Numbered from the stretch's first letter, positions 45,000 to 56,609 are shown. The stretch is 64,000 nt of DNA from Epiperipatus broadwayi (GCA_028023455.1 JAQFVV010000043.1:2167483-2231482); one strand, 5' to 3'. A program made the numbers and translations. The notes: generated by a model not told the origin, from the sequence alone.

Positions 45000-45800
45000 A
45001 CAACATTGTCGCGGAATTTTCACTACACCACTCTTACAAGGTAGGGAAGATTGGTTTCCATTCATTTTTAACACCTTGTGGAGGGATGTAATCATAAACA
45101 CATAACCAAAAGACGTATGAAAAAGATCTATGACCCCCAAGATACACATTACGTGCTGAACCAGCACTCATGAGTTAGCCCAGACCACAATCCCTTGCAC
45201 ATGTATACTTTCATTAAATGATTTGGGTCAAAGTTTGTGAAAGCAGCCCATCTGACACCTATCAATTAACCTGTAGTAATTTGCTATATATATATACTGA
45301 ACAATAATAAAGATATGTATAAGAGATTGGAGCATGAATGCGCATCTTGCGGATTATAGATCTTTATCACAAGTCTTATGATCTTAGGTTTATGATTGCA
45401 TCCCTCCCCAAGATGTTAAAAGTGGATAGAAACCATTCCCTAACTTGCATGAGAGTGGAGTCCTTATTGGATAATATCTAGTCTAATGAATGACTAATAA
45501 AAATTATTAATATACTTTCATTAAGCGATTTGTGTCAACATTGTGAGGGCAACACGTTTGACACGTATCAATTAATCTGTAGCAATTTGCTATATATATA
45601 CTGAACAATGATAAAAACATGTGTAAGAGATTGTGGTCTGGGCCAACTGATGAGTGCTGGTTCAGCATGAAATGTGCATCTTGGGGATTATAAATCTTTT
45701 TCACGTCTTTGGTCGTATCCAAGGTGTTAAAAGCGGATAGAGCCCTTGCATGAGAGTGACGTCATTATTGGATAATCTCGGGTCTAATGAATGACTAATA
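45000..45800. mobile_element. Complex family B element with a 307-bp tandem duplication
   Basis: The left part at 45005-45200 is a minus-oriented arm with a degraded hammerhead (CTCATGA, GTAA). Then two head-to-tail units start TATACTTTCATTAA at 45204 and 45511, 307 bp apart. Each runs CTATCAATTAA, GTAG-AATTTGCTATATATA, AGAGATT, hammerhead block, AAGATGTTAAAAG and GATAATCTCTAGTCTAATGA-like words. In the first unit the hammerhead core is deleted; in the second it is intact. The unit length and direct orientation resemble retrozyme monomers. Confidence 0.7.
45643..45684 (+). ncRNA. Type I hammerhead ribozyme, family B, best copy
   Basis: Stem I CCAA, core CTGATGA, and stem II G-TGCTG-GTT-CAGCA-T (5 Watson-Crick pairs plus a closing G-U). 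Then GAA, stem III ATGTGCAT (self-complementary with a central G-U), cleavage C, and stem I partner TTGG. Beyond an internal loop, AGATT (45628-45632) and AATCT (45693-45697) extend stem I. The loop between could allow the tertiary contacts of natural hammerheads. Every invariant core position is present. Confidence 0.82.
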
Positions 45801-46725
45801 AAAATTTATTTATTTAGTTTGTCCTTAAATTGCTTCTAGTAATATTTTGATTAGCATCGTAATAATATTAATCAGTTAAGTTTTTCACGCTTCCTTGCAG
45901 AAAGAATTCGACTAAATTTTTAAAAATATTTATGACCTACATGTTTTAATTCAGTGATATAGTGTGTCAAATTCTGCGGCGTAAAGTTCTAGGATTAATT
46001 TCAATTGGACATTTCCAGTACTCAAAACTTCTACGAAACTGTCATGCAATAAAATTATTTGATTACTTATTTTAATAACATTTATGTAAACGGAATATAA
46101 TTAACAGAAATGTATTTTAAAAAGTTAGTGATTAAAATGCATCTATTTCATTTCATTTTTCAGTCGATATTTTCTATGGAAAAATGAAATCGTAATGTTT
46201 AAAAGCGACAAATTAAAACATACTGATCACACGAGAACAGGAAGTCACTACATTAATCTACGCAGTTTCTTCACATTATAAAAGCCGTGAACTTTACTCA
46301 ATATTATAACATAGTTCCTTAAGACATTAGAATAAATTACGCTAAGATGACAGCAAATAAGGATAAAGTATATCCAACAATGATCAAAGGATATTACGTT
46401 AATCATAATATTCCATTGTTCAGTTAACCCAACCTGCTTTAAGGCAGAAAAGTTGATACAGACAAAAAAATTTATTTCACATTACATGTATAAAATGATT
46501 AAAAATTATTTTTAAAATGTGTATACTAATTTATTCAAAATTAGATTTTATAAAAGTTATTAGAGTAAATCATAACTCGTGCTAAAATAATAAAATTTGA
46601 TAGTCAAGAAAATGTGATCGATAGCCATAAATACATACAAAATTAACACAAAAAAATCACAAAAAAGAACATAGCGGCTGTATCTTATTCACTGTCTCAT
46701 CATCCATTATTTCACTTATATATAG
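45801..46725. other. AT-rich sequence, nothing recognised
   Basis: No supported gene or repeat. Confidence 0.35.
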
Positions 46726-46729
46726 CTTA

Positions 46730-47130
46730 AAACAGGCAAAACTCTCCATACAGTAGTGCCACCCAGTGCAAGCCAAAGTAATCAATGGATTCCAGAAGGC
46801 TTGTGCATAAAATCCCTATCTAGTGCCTACTCATCCAATATCCCCAGACTAGTTTCTGCCTTGTGGCCTTTGTCAGTGAGGAGCCTTGGATCTGAGAGTA
46901 CTGCACCTAGATCTTAAAATCTAATGCAACCCTCCAGCACTGATGAAGGCCACAATTCAGAAACTAGTCTGAGGATGTTGGATGAGTAGGCACTAGATGG
47001 AGATTTTATGCACAAGCCTTCTGGCATCCATTGATTACTCTGGCTTGCACTGAGTGGCACTACTGTATGGAGAGTTTTGCCTGTTTTAATAACAGTTATG
47101 AGCAAGCATTAGAAATGGTGATCATGTGAT
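46730..47130. mobile_element. Palindromic hammerhead-bearing element, family A copy 2
   Basis: Both arms are nearly complete: AAAACAGGCAAAACTCTCC through ATCCCTATCTAGTGCCTACT to the left hammerhead, and the inverse from 46935. The minus-strand hammerhead at 46841-46882 has CTGACAA. The plus-strand copy at 46940-46969 has intact CTGATGA, GAAA and CTAGTC, but a damaged stem II and stem I. The outer ends are AATGGTGATCATGTGAT-like. The 63-codon minus frame here is the element translated. Confidence 0.8.
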
Positions 47131-47284
47131 ATATAGCTTCAATAATTTATTTAAAGATTAAATATAATTTTCTCAAAAATGCATACATAGCCTTTACATT
47201 ATATAAAAAAGGTATAATAAAGAACTATAATTCTAAATTTATAATATTAACAACTTCCAAAAATAAATCTAATGCAGTATGGAA

Positions 47285-48570
47285 AATATGCAACTCAATG
47301 AACAGCATCACTTGGCATCGCTAGACATCACTGAGCTGTACGGCTCTATTCCACACATCAATTAAAATCATTACGGAAGCTCTTGGCAAAGTCTACTATA
47401 TTGGGTGTAAAACAACAGAATTTATTTATCAAATGTTTACATTGGCTACATAATATTATGGTTTCATTTAACAATGCCTTTTACAAAATGGACATTGGCT
47501 GGCCTATGGGCCTCCCTATTAGTGGCATTATTTCAAGCTTTATGCTTAACAAAATGAAGACATTTTATCTCAATACCTTAATTCTGAACCTTCCATACTA
47601 TATATACAATATGTTGATGATGTGCTTATTTGCGCTTCCAATGCCCAAATCTTCACCATACAAACCAACTCTTTCACAAACCATCATCCCTAACATGGAC
47701 TTGGGAGAAAAAGAAGATTTCTGTGTTCAATGAGAAACCACCCACCTGAATTATAAAATGCTCATTAAACCTATCAATGTTCAAGGCACCATATGCCTGA
47801 ATCCATCACTCAAAAACCTCACAAGCTTGCTGGTTTAAAGTCTTTTTTACACTGCAATCATCATTTGTGTAAATTCAAATCAGGTAAGAAAAATAACATT
47901 GGCTCTAATGACTTGTACAACATCGCATATAAAAAAAAATATTAACTCCAAACTGTCAAAAGGCTTTATATCAAGCTTAGACACCCACTTCCGGAAGCTG
48001 ATAATAAATCCTGGTCTTCACTGCCATATATTCCTAGCATTACTCATCACCTTACTAAAATTTGCTTTACAACTCACCAAATCACTCTATGTACCCCTCC
48101 CCCTCTAAACCAACATTAGTAATACAAGAAATTCTACCCCCAAACCAGAAATCACAATTGTTTATAAGGTCACATGCCCTCAAATCAATGCCATGCCATA
48201 TATTACGGAGAATCGAAGGCCAACTTGTCTACCCAATTAGCACATAATCAGTGCATAAATAGCCATGCTCAAACCCAAATGGTACTAAATACATTTTTAT
48301 GAGTATCAATCCACTTTCCAGCTACATTTCGAGTCTATGTCTGCCACCATAATATGTCTAGAGTGCAATGGTGCCAAACAAGAAGCCTGGCACATTTGTG
48401 AGAAATTATAACAATATTAGCAAGAAAGACTCCTGCATTCCCCTCTCTAAAAAATGGCCTACTTAAAGCAAATAAGTAGCTATTCAATCATGCCAATCAC
48501 CCATTCAAGTTTCTCTAATAAAGGCAGCAATCTTCCCCCCACTGTCAGATGCCATGACTATGATTAATAT
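47285..48570 (+). pseudogene. Penelope-like element relic: RT and GIY-YIG region
   Basis: Near 47310 the frame reads LASLDITELYGSIPHIN, an RT motif A of Penelope type. At 47460-47560 comes NNAFYKMDIGWPMGLPISGII (motif B, usually VPMGSPLS). After a frameshift, at 47611-47640, comes QYVDDVLICASN (catalytic YVDD, motif C). From 48345 the translation ICLECNGAKQEAWHICEKL, and further on HANHPFKF, resemble the linker and GIY-YIG nuclease. Stops and frame changes are numerous. This sequence differs from the relic at 7573-8560, so two Penelope lineages have been present. Confidence 0.85.
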
Positions 48571-51500
48571 AACTTAGTCGAAAGTGCGCTAAGCAAAAAT
48601 TTATTAACTTTATTCAGATTTTTAAGTGTATCTTGTATACATTTCTGCGTAGTAGTTATTTTCTATATTACAATTCCTCGAAATATTGCGTACCAAAACT
48701 GTCATCATTAAATCTAATGCAGATGGAGTTTTTTCTCATTTTTTCTAATTTTCCAAAAAATTCTCAAAATTATTGATTATAGCATCAAGCATAAAAGAAT
48801 TTGTGAAGGCATCTTGTAAATAATAATTCTTTATATATATATATATATAATAAACTTTATTAATTACAAATTATATACAAGTATTAACATATGTACAGTG
48901 GAAAGGCAGATATAAATTATCCTTTAAAATTGAATCATTGTATCATTTTAAAATAATGAACAACTAGGGAAAATATTGTTCTGCCAAATTTTTCTTATAA
49001 TATTTCTGGCTAAATATTTTAGAGCATATTGAAGCAGTCAATCTTAGCCCAAAATTACAAGCAAACCAACAAATATGTCAGTAATTTAATGTTTATTTGT
49101 GTGAATAGCATAATAAGAGATGCACGTATGCAGTATTATCATTATCACCCTCCAGAAATAGTTCACTGATGGATTGTTAAGATAATTGAAGAGTTAAATA
49201 ATTGATTTTGTGGACATGGGCAAAATCTAATATGTTATGTGCATGGCTTCTGAAGTGTTTTCTCATATTTTTATTGTTAAGTAATTAATGCCAGACAGTA
49301 ATTTTCTTGTACGATAATTAATATTATCATAACACTTTACTAATAAAAATTCAGCCATCTGTCAGTAAGGATTTATGTTTTTCTAATTTTTTTTAGTGTG
49401 TTTTGTAAATGCTATCAATAGAATATTATAAGTTAATATGATAAGCGATAGTAGCTTACTGGACATAAAAGTTTATCTTAGATATATTTTTATTTTATTA
49501 TATTTGGAAAGTTTTTTGCCAGTAAATGATTAGTTTATATAAAAAACCGTAGCCTGAAACATATATGTTAAAAGTAGGTTAGCAGTGAAGTAGTCTTACT
49601 TTAAAATGAGTGTATCATAAAATAGATCACCCAAATGTTTTGTATAAGTAATCAAGAATCTTTGCAAGTGTGTAGGCGATTATGTTATCAATTATTTTTA
49701 TTACATCCTGTATAGTAAACCAGTGCCTAAATTTGCAGATGACCTTTCTTTGGCAAAAAGATGTAAATACATTTTGTAAAATGTAAATGTGATGTTCAAT
49801 GTTAATAAATGTATTTATTATTATTAGAATTTAGTCTTTGTTCTCTATATATGATTTCTTGTGTCCTGAATTCTTAATTATGTTACAGAAATCTTGGTAA
49901 ATCAGATAATCAATTTATAAGACGCAGAACCAAACTTAAAAATGCAATGCATAAGAATTATAATTCCAAAGATTGCAGTTGCATTTGAAAGAATCAAATA
50001 TTTACTAGATATTATTTTGAATTCATTATATATTTCAGACTGCATATTATTTATTATTTTACAAACAAAGAGTTCATTATTTTAAAAATTGACTTTAGAT
50101 TGTATTGTTAATGAGTATTAGAATGATATAAAAAGGTACCCTTTCTTTCTAGATAACCTGGGAGAAAGACTGGATTTTTCCAAATTTATATATATTAATG
50201 CAATTATTAGTTAGATTAAACATTTCTTTAATTAATTGTTATTATAATATTTGGGGATATATTAGTTTATAAGAGAAATGTAAGTCTCCTTTAGTCTACT
50301 AGGATGTCATTCATTTATTCAACATGATATGATGATTAATATTCAAGATTAATAAAAAAAGAACCCTGAGGACATTATTTCACGATTATTCAGATTAATT
50401 TTATTATTGCAAAAGGCAATAGTGTGGCATTAAGAAACCAATTGTAGTTCATTGTACTATAAGAAAAGTACATTGGTTTTTACTCTTTCTAGAAGAGTAG
50501 GTCAGATCAGATTATGACAATAAAATGGATTGGTGATTAACATTGATTTTTCAAGATATTTCAAGACGTTATAATAAAAGAAAATCGTTATAAGATTTTA
50601 TATGACATGTAAACTACCTATGCTACTGGCGAGATGCATTTCAATATGGGAAGTTTGATTAATTTTAATAGTAGTGTATAAGAATGATTGATGTTTCTCT
50701 TCTTAATTTATTTGCTTAAGTTATAATAATATGCATTTGTCATTTATTTTAATTCCCTCTTATTTTAATGCATGTCTCTGTGGTAAATGTTGCTATAACT
50801 AATAACCCCCTGAGCTTAGCCATATGATTTATCATCATCAGGATGGTGGAGATGTTAAGAATCTCTGATAGTTTTTAGAGGATTAGAAGTGGCCGCAGCA
50901 CTTCTTTTTATTTATAGCTGAAAATGATGGCCCGATTGCCATCACTATCACCCGATGTTCTATGCTTTTCTTCATTAGTTCTTTTAGGTAGAATATATAT
51001 ATACCTCAGTTGTATATATCAATTATGATATAAAGACTCCATTTCTTCTATTAAAAAATTCTGATTCTGATTTTTACTGCTATCTTATGCAAACAATTCT
51101 GAACAATTTTTGTATTTTTGGGGGTCTAAACTAAAAGACCTTTTTCCAAAAAATATAAAATAATGAAACACATCCTTTTCAAAAATGTATCCGCTATAAA
51201 ATTAAAACAATTTATGGCTATATTGATGGGGATTGGTTGACTGTGTTACATCCCCTAGTTTAGATGTATATAATGATCCATACCAGCCTTTTCATTTTCT
51301 AGTAATTAGACAAACAGCATTAGAACTCCAGCCCTCAAAGGCTCTCAATCTGACCCCCACACATTTTCAAAAACATATATAAAATGGACCTGTATAAAAT
51401 TTCTAATTAGACACACACAAAAGCAGTGCAAATATATGTCCAAATATTGAATTAGGTCAAATAAAATATTTATTTTCTCAAACATCTTTTTCATTCTCTG

Positions 51501-52535
51501 ACCTTTATAATAATTCTACTTTATTCTATCAGATGTAAACTAATTAAGTTTTTGATCAAATATTGTAGGTTAATTTTTAAGTCAATAATTTTGTGTGCTT
51601 CGTGAATGAGATTATAAATATCCCAATGGCCCTTGGCACCAAAAAGGTCCCCCAGCCCTAAATTAATCATCAGAAGACAGTATTCTAAAACATGAAAAAG
51701 ATCTACAAAAATATATATAAAGAAGACTTAAAATTTCCACTTCATCATTTACGAATTGTAAAAAACAATTTCATGAAACAAGCAAATATATACAATAAAA
51801 ATATGCTGAATTATTAATATTAAAATGTAATAATTTATCATGCAATATCCAGATATTACCATTTCAGTTTATTCCATAATATATTTTGCTGATTTGCAAT
51901 GCAACAAATTCAAACTTAATACTGTTTATAAAATTCAATGTCTAATTATCTATGATTAATTGCAGTTAAAGCTGACTATAGATAAGGCTTATATAGAATA
52001 AATTAAGGAGTCAATACTGACTCATTTAAGCATAAATATGAGTTCAAGTGAATAATAAATAGCAAAATGAAATTAAAAGTAACAGGAGTGCATGTCAGAG
52101 GGATGAATTCCCTAAAAAGAGTCCAAGCGAAAACTGGATCACTCTCTGGCTGACCAGATGCTACCTAGTGTTCAACTGTGCTTCAAATGGAAGTCAGCAA
52201 CATTTCATTCATACTATCAAAAAAATTAAAGACAGAGACCGTGCAAGAGCATCTGCAGACATTTATTCAGCCACTTGGAGCCTACTCAAATTTCAGATGC
52301 AATGATCAAACTATCACACAGATAATGCAGTATCTCACACATTTAAAAAAAACTCTTAATTACAGCTATTACTATGTAAAGATTTAGGAGCAAGGATAAT
52401 AAACCACAGTGTCTAAAATTTGATATATGGCCATATAAGGAGTTCTACTCAGGTTAGCAGAATAATAGCATTATAAATTTGAGCCGTGGAGAAAGAATCA
52501 ATGACTCCTTGTATTTCTTTCTTAAAACATGTAAA
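48571..52535. other. Long AT-rich region, no recognised gene
   Basis: About 4 kb without a supported element. (TA)n at 48833-48849 is simple sequence. A 69-codon frame at 52178-52387 has no motif. Confidence 0.4.
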
Positions 52536-52539
52536 GTTA

Positions 52540-52690
52540 AGAGCGTGCTAATAGCTCTAAACAAGCTTTTTTTTTTTTATTTATGATAAATGCTACTACA
52601 AGAGAAGGCATTCAAATCGTGGTCCCCATCCCCAGACCGGTTTCGACCTATGGGTCTCTTCAGTGAGATATCTAAATAATAAAGTTTTGT
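52540..52690 (-). mobile_element. Single-arm family C hammerhead element
   Basis: Starts CGTGCTAATAGCTCTAA, AAGCTTTT, ATGATAAATGCT and AAGAGAAGGCATT, like the left end of 12676-13490, then carries a minus-strand hammerhead and stops soon after an A-rich run. Confidence 0.7.
52630..52668 (-). ncRNA. Type I hammerhead ribozyme, family C, intact
   Basis: The minus strand reads stem I TCTCA, core CTGAAGA (N7 = A, permitted), and stem II G-ACC-CATA-GGT-C (perfect). Then GAA, palindromic stem III ACCGGT, cleavage C, and stem I partner TGGGG (5 pairs with two G-U). It is the cleanest family C ribozyme. Confidence 0.78.
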
Positions 52691-52917
52691 ATTAAAAAAA
52701 AAAAAAGTTAATTAAAAGTTCTGCTACTGGAAAAAGTAGCAAAAATGAAATTTTAATTTAGTAGACATAGGATGAATTTTTATATTATTTATCCAATTAT
52801 TTGACAAAATATTGGTTGCAAACCTTATCCAATTGCTGTAATTATTTTTCTAATTCCTTCATGACTTTGTAAAAAAAAAAAATCTTTCTTGCTTCTTTGT
52901 TGCATCTAATAATTTTA

Positions 52918-53165
52918 ATTTATGCATTGTCAAATCCATATAATATTAATATCATTTATGTTCTTTATTACTTTTTACAATGCTTTTTACAACCCACTAT
53001 TGATGATTTCGATTCCCTAGAAATCTTCTTCAGAACTTCTATTTATATTTTCAAATATATTTCAAAATATAAATAGAAGTTCTGAAGAAGGTTGCTGGAA
53101 CAACTGAAACCGTCAATAGTGGGTTGTAAAAAGCATTGTAAAAAGTAATACATAACATAATTTTA
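52918..53165. mobile_element. Palindromic hammerhead-bearing element, family D copy 2
   Basis: TGCATTGTCAAATCCATATAATATTA and TTTACAATGCTTTTTACAACCC on the left match the inverse, GGGTTGTAAAAAGCATTGTAAA, on the right. The palindrome centre is at about 53050-53068 (TTTCAAATATATTTCAAAATAT). The minus strand at about 53001-53033 reads CTGAAGA, AGATTTCTAGGGAATC, GAAATCATC. The plus strand at about 53080-53115 reads CTGAAGA, AGGTTGCTGGAACAAC, TGAAACCGTC. Both cores are recognisable, with weak stem I. Confidence 0.7.
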
Positions 53166-53169
53166 TTTA

Positions 53170-54105
53170 TACATTTTTTTTTTGTAGATTACTTTTGAAA
53201 GGCCTCCCCTTCACCAACACATTTTTTTTTTGTTCAAAACTAAATTTGCTTACAAATAATATATCTTATCTGTAATATGTTTGAACAATTTACAATTTTA
53301 AATTTGGCAATTTAAAAGTTTTGTTTAAATACTTATACTATCAAGAAGAGTCTACGTTGCTTAAGAAACTAAAAATTTCTAATCATGCCACTGATTGTAT
53401 GTTATTAATTGGAATTTTGTCTCAGTTCACATTTAATCCGCAGCTGGAAGAACATTGATATGCAACCACATTGAAAAATTTTCATTCACCATTGAACTGA
53501 TTAGAGCCCTGCATAATGTGAAAGTCCATCCAACTGAGAAACAATGAAAGTAATGCTTTATTTACCAGACTTTCCATTTGCGAAGATTTTGAGCATTATC
53601 AAATTGACCAATATTAAATTGCTATTTGAACTGCGTGGCTAACCAAAAAAGAGCTCTAGGCCTGGCTGCAACTTCAAAGCATTGTTTAATCAGAAGGAAC
53701 ATTAAAAAAAAATATTTTAATAACTTATACATCCCCCCTCTAGCATTTTATCATCGACAAATATGAACTGCACTAACTTTCCTAATTTTTCTATAAATCT
53801 ACTCTTAAGTAATTCAAAGTTAATTACAAAAATGATTTTAAAAATTATTTTAAAAATTCTAGCTTTTGAAATAACTTTAAAATCGAAATATGTAGCCTGA
53901 ATAAATTTTCTTATTATATATGCTAAATGTCAAATAATTGTTGTAGCTTAAAGGTTTCATGAAATATTGTTGTCTTGCTTTTTTAATTTTTGCTTGAGAG
54001 AACTAAACTAATCTGAAATTCAATGATTCTAAATACATTAAATAAGGTAAGATTTTCATAGATAAAAGATTTAAATACATGTATATTTGTCTACATTAAA
54101 CATAA
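53170..54105. other. AT-rich sequence, nothing recognised
   Basis: No supported gene or repeat. Confidence 0.35.
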
Positions 54106-54107
54106 TA

Positions 54108-54555
54108 TAATTAGAAGGGGTTTGAATTCAGACTTTCAAGCTCTTTACTGCGATCCATTCCATATTATACAACTGATACACGTGAAAAAGTTTCATGCTG
54201 AACCAGAACTCATTAGTTGGTCCACATCACTATCTCCCACAAATATATACAATCATTGCCCAGTTTATATTAAGATTTTCAATGATAGGAATAGCTGAAG
54301 AGTTGGAGGATGGAGAAGATTAAAGCTTGTCCATTAAAGTTTCAAGATTTGTTATCTTAATACAAACTGAGCACTGATTATACATGTGTGTGGGAGATGA
54401 TGAACTGATGAGTGCAGGTTCAGCATGAAATACATATAGTGGAGATCATTTATCTTTTTCACATGCGGTTATGTATATTAGTTGTATAAGATGGAGTGGA
54501 TAGTTATAAGGAGCTTGAAAATCTGCGTTCAAGTCCCTTCTAATTATATAGAAAA
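54108..54555. mobile_element. Palindromic dimer of the hammerhead plus tRNA-like composite element
   Basis: The left arm (minus, 54245 down to 54108) and right arm (plus, 54380-54555) each run GTGGGAGAT, hammerhead block, TTTTTCAC, then a tRNA-like segment: A-box-like AAGATGGAGTGG, GGAGCTTGAAA-TCTG and B-box-like GTTCAAGTCCC, ending TTCTAATTATAT. The spacer at 54246-54380 is also inverted (TATACAATCATTGCCCAGTTT against AAACTGAGCACTGATTATA). The right hammerhead keeps CTGATGAG, stem II and GAAA but has lost its stem I strand. The left has CTAATGA. A single diverged copy lies at 23485-23675. Confidence 0.7.
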
Positions 54556-54559
54556 AATA

Positions 54560-56195
54560 TGTAAACATATATTTCAAATACAATAGTTATAATATGACTA
54601 TCTATCATTAAATACTAAATGAAACTTTTCCAAATACAAACAAATATTAGTAATAACACCACAGAGATAACACAGGTAAGTGGATTACACAATATTCTGA
54701 GTGGTATTATTCTTTGCTTTATATTTCAAATAGTTTGTGTATACATTCGTTTACTATTGACATCAGCCATATGCAGATGTTTTGGCTGAATTATATGTAC
54801 CATCACCCTCATAAGGACATTGCATCTGCAACATCCTCAAATGCTCTCTATTATCCAGACAATGATTGGTGAAGTCCAGCTGAAGCTCAAGCAAATATAT
54901 TTATGAATCAATCCAAATTATATGCTCATAGACACATATATATATATTAAAGCAGTTCAGAGACTTCTGACAACAAATTATGAAAAAATGTATGTTGAAA
55001 TTAATAAAGTGGAAATGAATGCAAAATAGAGAATAAAAGAATTAATATGTATCAGTGAGATTATTAAAAGATTTAATAATCTGATATGGATGTACCACTA
55101 AAAAAGATGAATCACAATAGATAGGCAATTGAATTCTTAAAGTTAAGTATGATGGGATGAAACTGAGAAGACGAACAATTGATCAGATAGAGTGGATTAT
55201 ATCAGAAAGACTTTCATACAGCATTGGAGTGTTAAAGATTGAAAATAGTTTAACACAGACATTACCTTATGATCCTACTACATATACATGCAATTGCCAC
55301 TACGTACAAACAGGGAGGTAAATAGACAGATTGATCGATATAAATGTAGTATCCATGGCTATAACATTTTTTTTTTTTTTTAAATTTCCCAAAGAACTAC
55401 TTACTACACGATAATGAAATTTTTCCATTTCACTTCTGACATTTAACTTTGTATTCTTCTGCCTACAATTTCAAAGTATATGTACTAATAAAAGAATTAC
55501 GAAGTTATTTAAAGATTGTTATTATGACATTTCTTTTACAATAGTCAATATTTTATAATTCCAATATCTCTGTGGGATGTTTGATCATATTAGATAAATA
55601 ATTTAGTTTTATAGTATATTACGGATGACATGAACATTGAAAATCTAAATTAGATAAAAAAAATTGTAAAAAAGTTTATATTAAGTTATATGATATTTAG
55701 GTTGGATACGTAAAACTTTGTGTGAAAGTTAAAAAGGTGTGTGTGTGTGAGTGTATACATACCTACAAACACACTTCTATAAAAACATGTGTATATATTT
55801 GAGGAAAGTACAAATCTAGAAGCCATCTTGATAATAACATCTGCACACAATTATCATTTTTTCCAAAGATCATCAATCGGCTGTAGGATTTAATTTTATT
55901 TAGAGATTGTTTAGAACTATGCTGGAGTAGTCACCATGATTATAACATGTTGATAGTAGAGAATACATTCTTTCCAGGATAAGAGTCACATATATCCATT
56001 CATACATTTTTGAATGTTCAAGAGTCTCAAATCATCAAATTCTGAAATACTTTTTCCAACCAAACACCATAATAAAATCCATATTAGCAGTCCTTTTGAC
56101 AAGTACCTTTTAAAAGCTAAAAATTTAAACTTTCAAATTAACTGGATTTTCTTTTCACTTATCTTTAAGACATTTGTGAATTGAAATATGCTAAT
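54560..56195. other. AT-rich sequence, nothing recognised
   Basis: No supported gene. A short (GT)n lies at 55738-55752 and T-runs near 55370. Confidence 0.35.
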
Positions 56196-56199
56196 ACTA

Positions 56200-56605
56200 G
56201 TACATATTTTACGATCACATGATCATCATTTCTTATGCTTGCTTATAACCGTTATTAAAACAGGCAAAACTCTCCACACAGTATTGCCACTCAGTGTAAG
56301 CCAGAGTAATCAATGGATGTCAGAAGGCTTATGCATAAAATCCCCATCTATTGCCTACTCATCTAATATCTCCAGACTAGTTTCTGGCTTGTGGCCTTCA
56401 TCAGTGAGGAGCCTTGGATCTAAAAGCATTGCACCTAGATATTAGGATCTCTAAGATCTAGGTGCAGTGCTCTCAGATCAGTAGGCACTAGATGGAAATT
56501 TTATGCACAAGCCTTCTGGCATCCATTGATTACTCTGGCTTGATTTCTCTAGCTTGCACTGAGTGGCAATAATGTATGGAGAGTTTTGTCTGTTTTAATA
56601 ATATA
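56200..56605. mobile_element. Palindromic hammerhead-bearing element, family A copy 3
   Basis: The left arm begins TTCTTATGCTTGCTTATAACC, AAAACAGGCAAAACTCTCC and contains the hammerhead on the minus strand. The right arm from 56460 is the inverse, but its hammerhead block is deleted (CTCAGATCA-GTAGGCACTAG). The centre GATCTAGGTGCAGTGCTCT / AGCATTGCACCTAGATATTAGGATC is fully inverted. Confidence 0.8.
56369..56410 (-). ncRNA. Type I hammerhead ribozyme, family A, nearly intact
   Basis: The minus strand reads stem I TCCTCA, CTGATGA, stem II AGGCCACAAGCCA (GGC/GCC), GAA, ACTAGT and C. The stem I partner is TGGAGA, with one mismatch. All core residues are present. Confidence 0.7.
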
Positions 56606-56609
56606 TTTT

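Noticed and set aside
46914-47105. 63-codon minus frame, and 85-codon frame at 56188-56445, with near-identical peptides (LITVIKTGKTLHTV, NQWM-EGLCIKSPS)
   Set aside because: The shared peptide comes from two copies of the same family A element. The sequence conserves RNA structure and palindromy, not a reading frame, and other copies contain stops.
55010-55320. Possible coding remnant (AATAAAGTGGAAATGAATGC region)
   Set aside because: Translations in all plus frames have frequent stops and no motif I can name.
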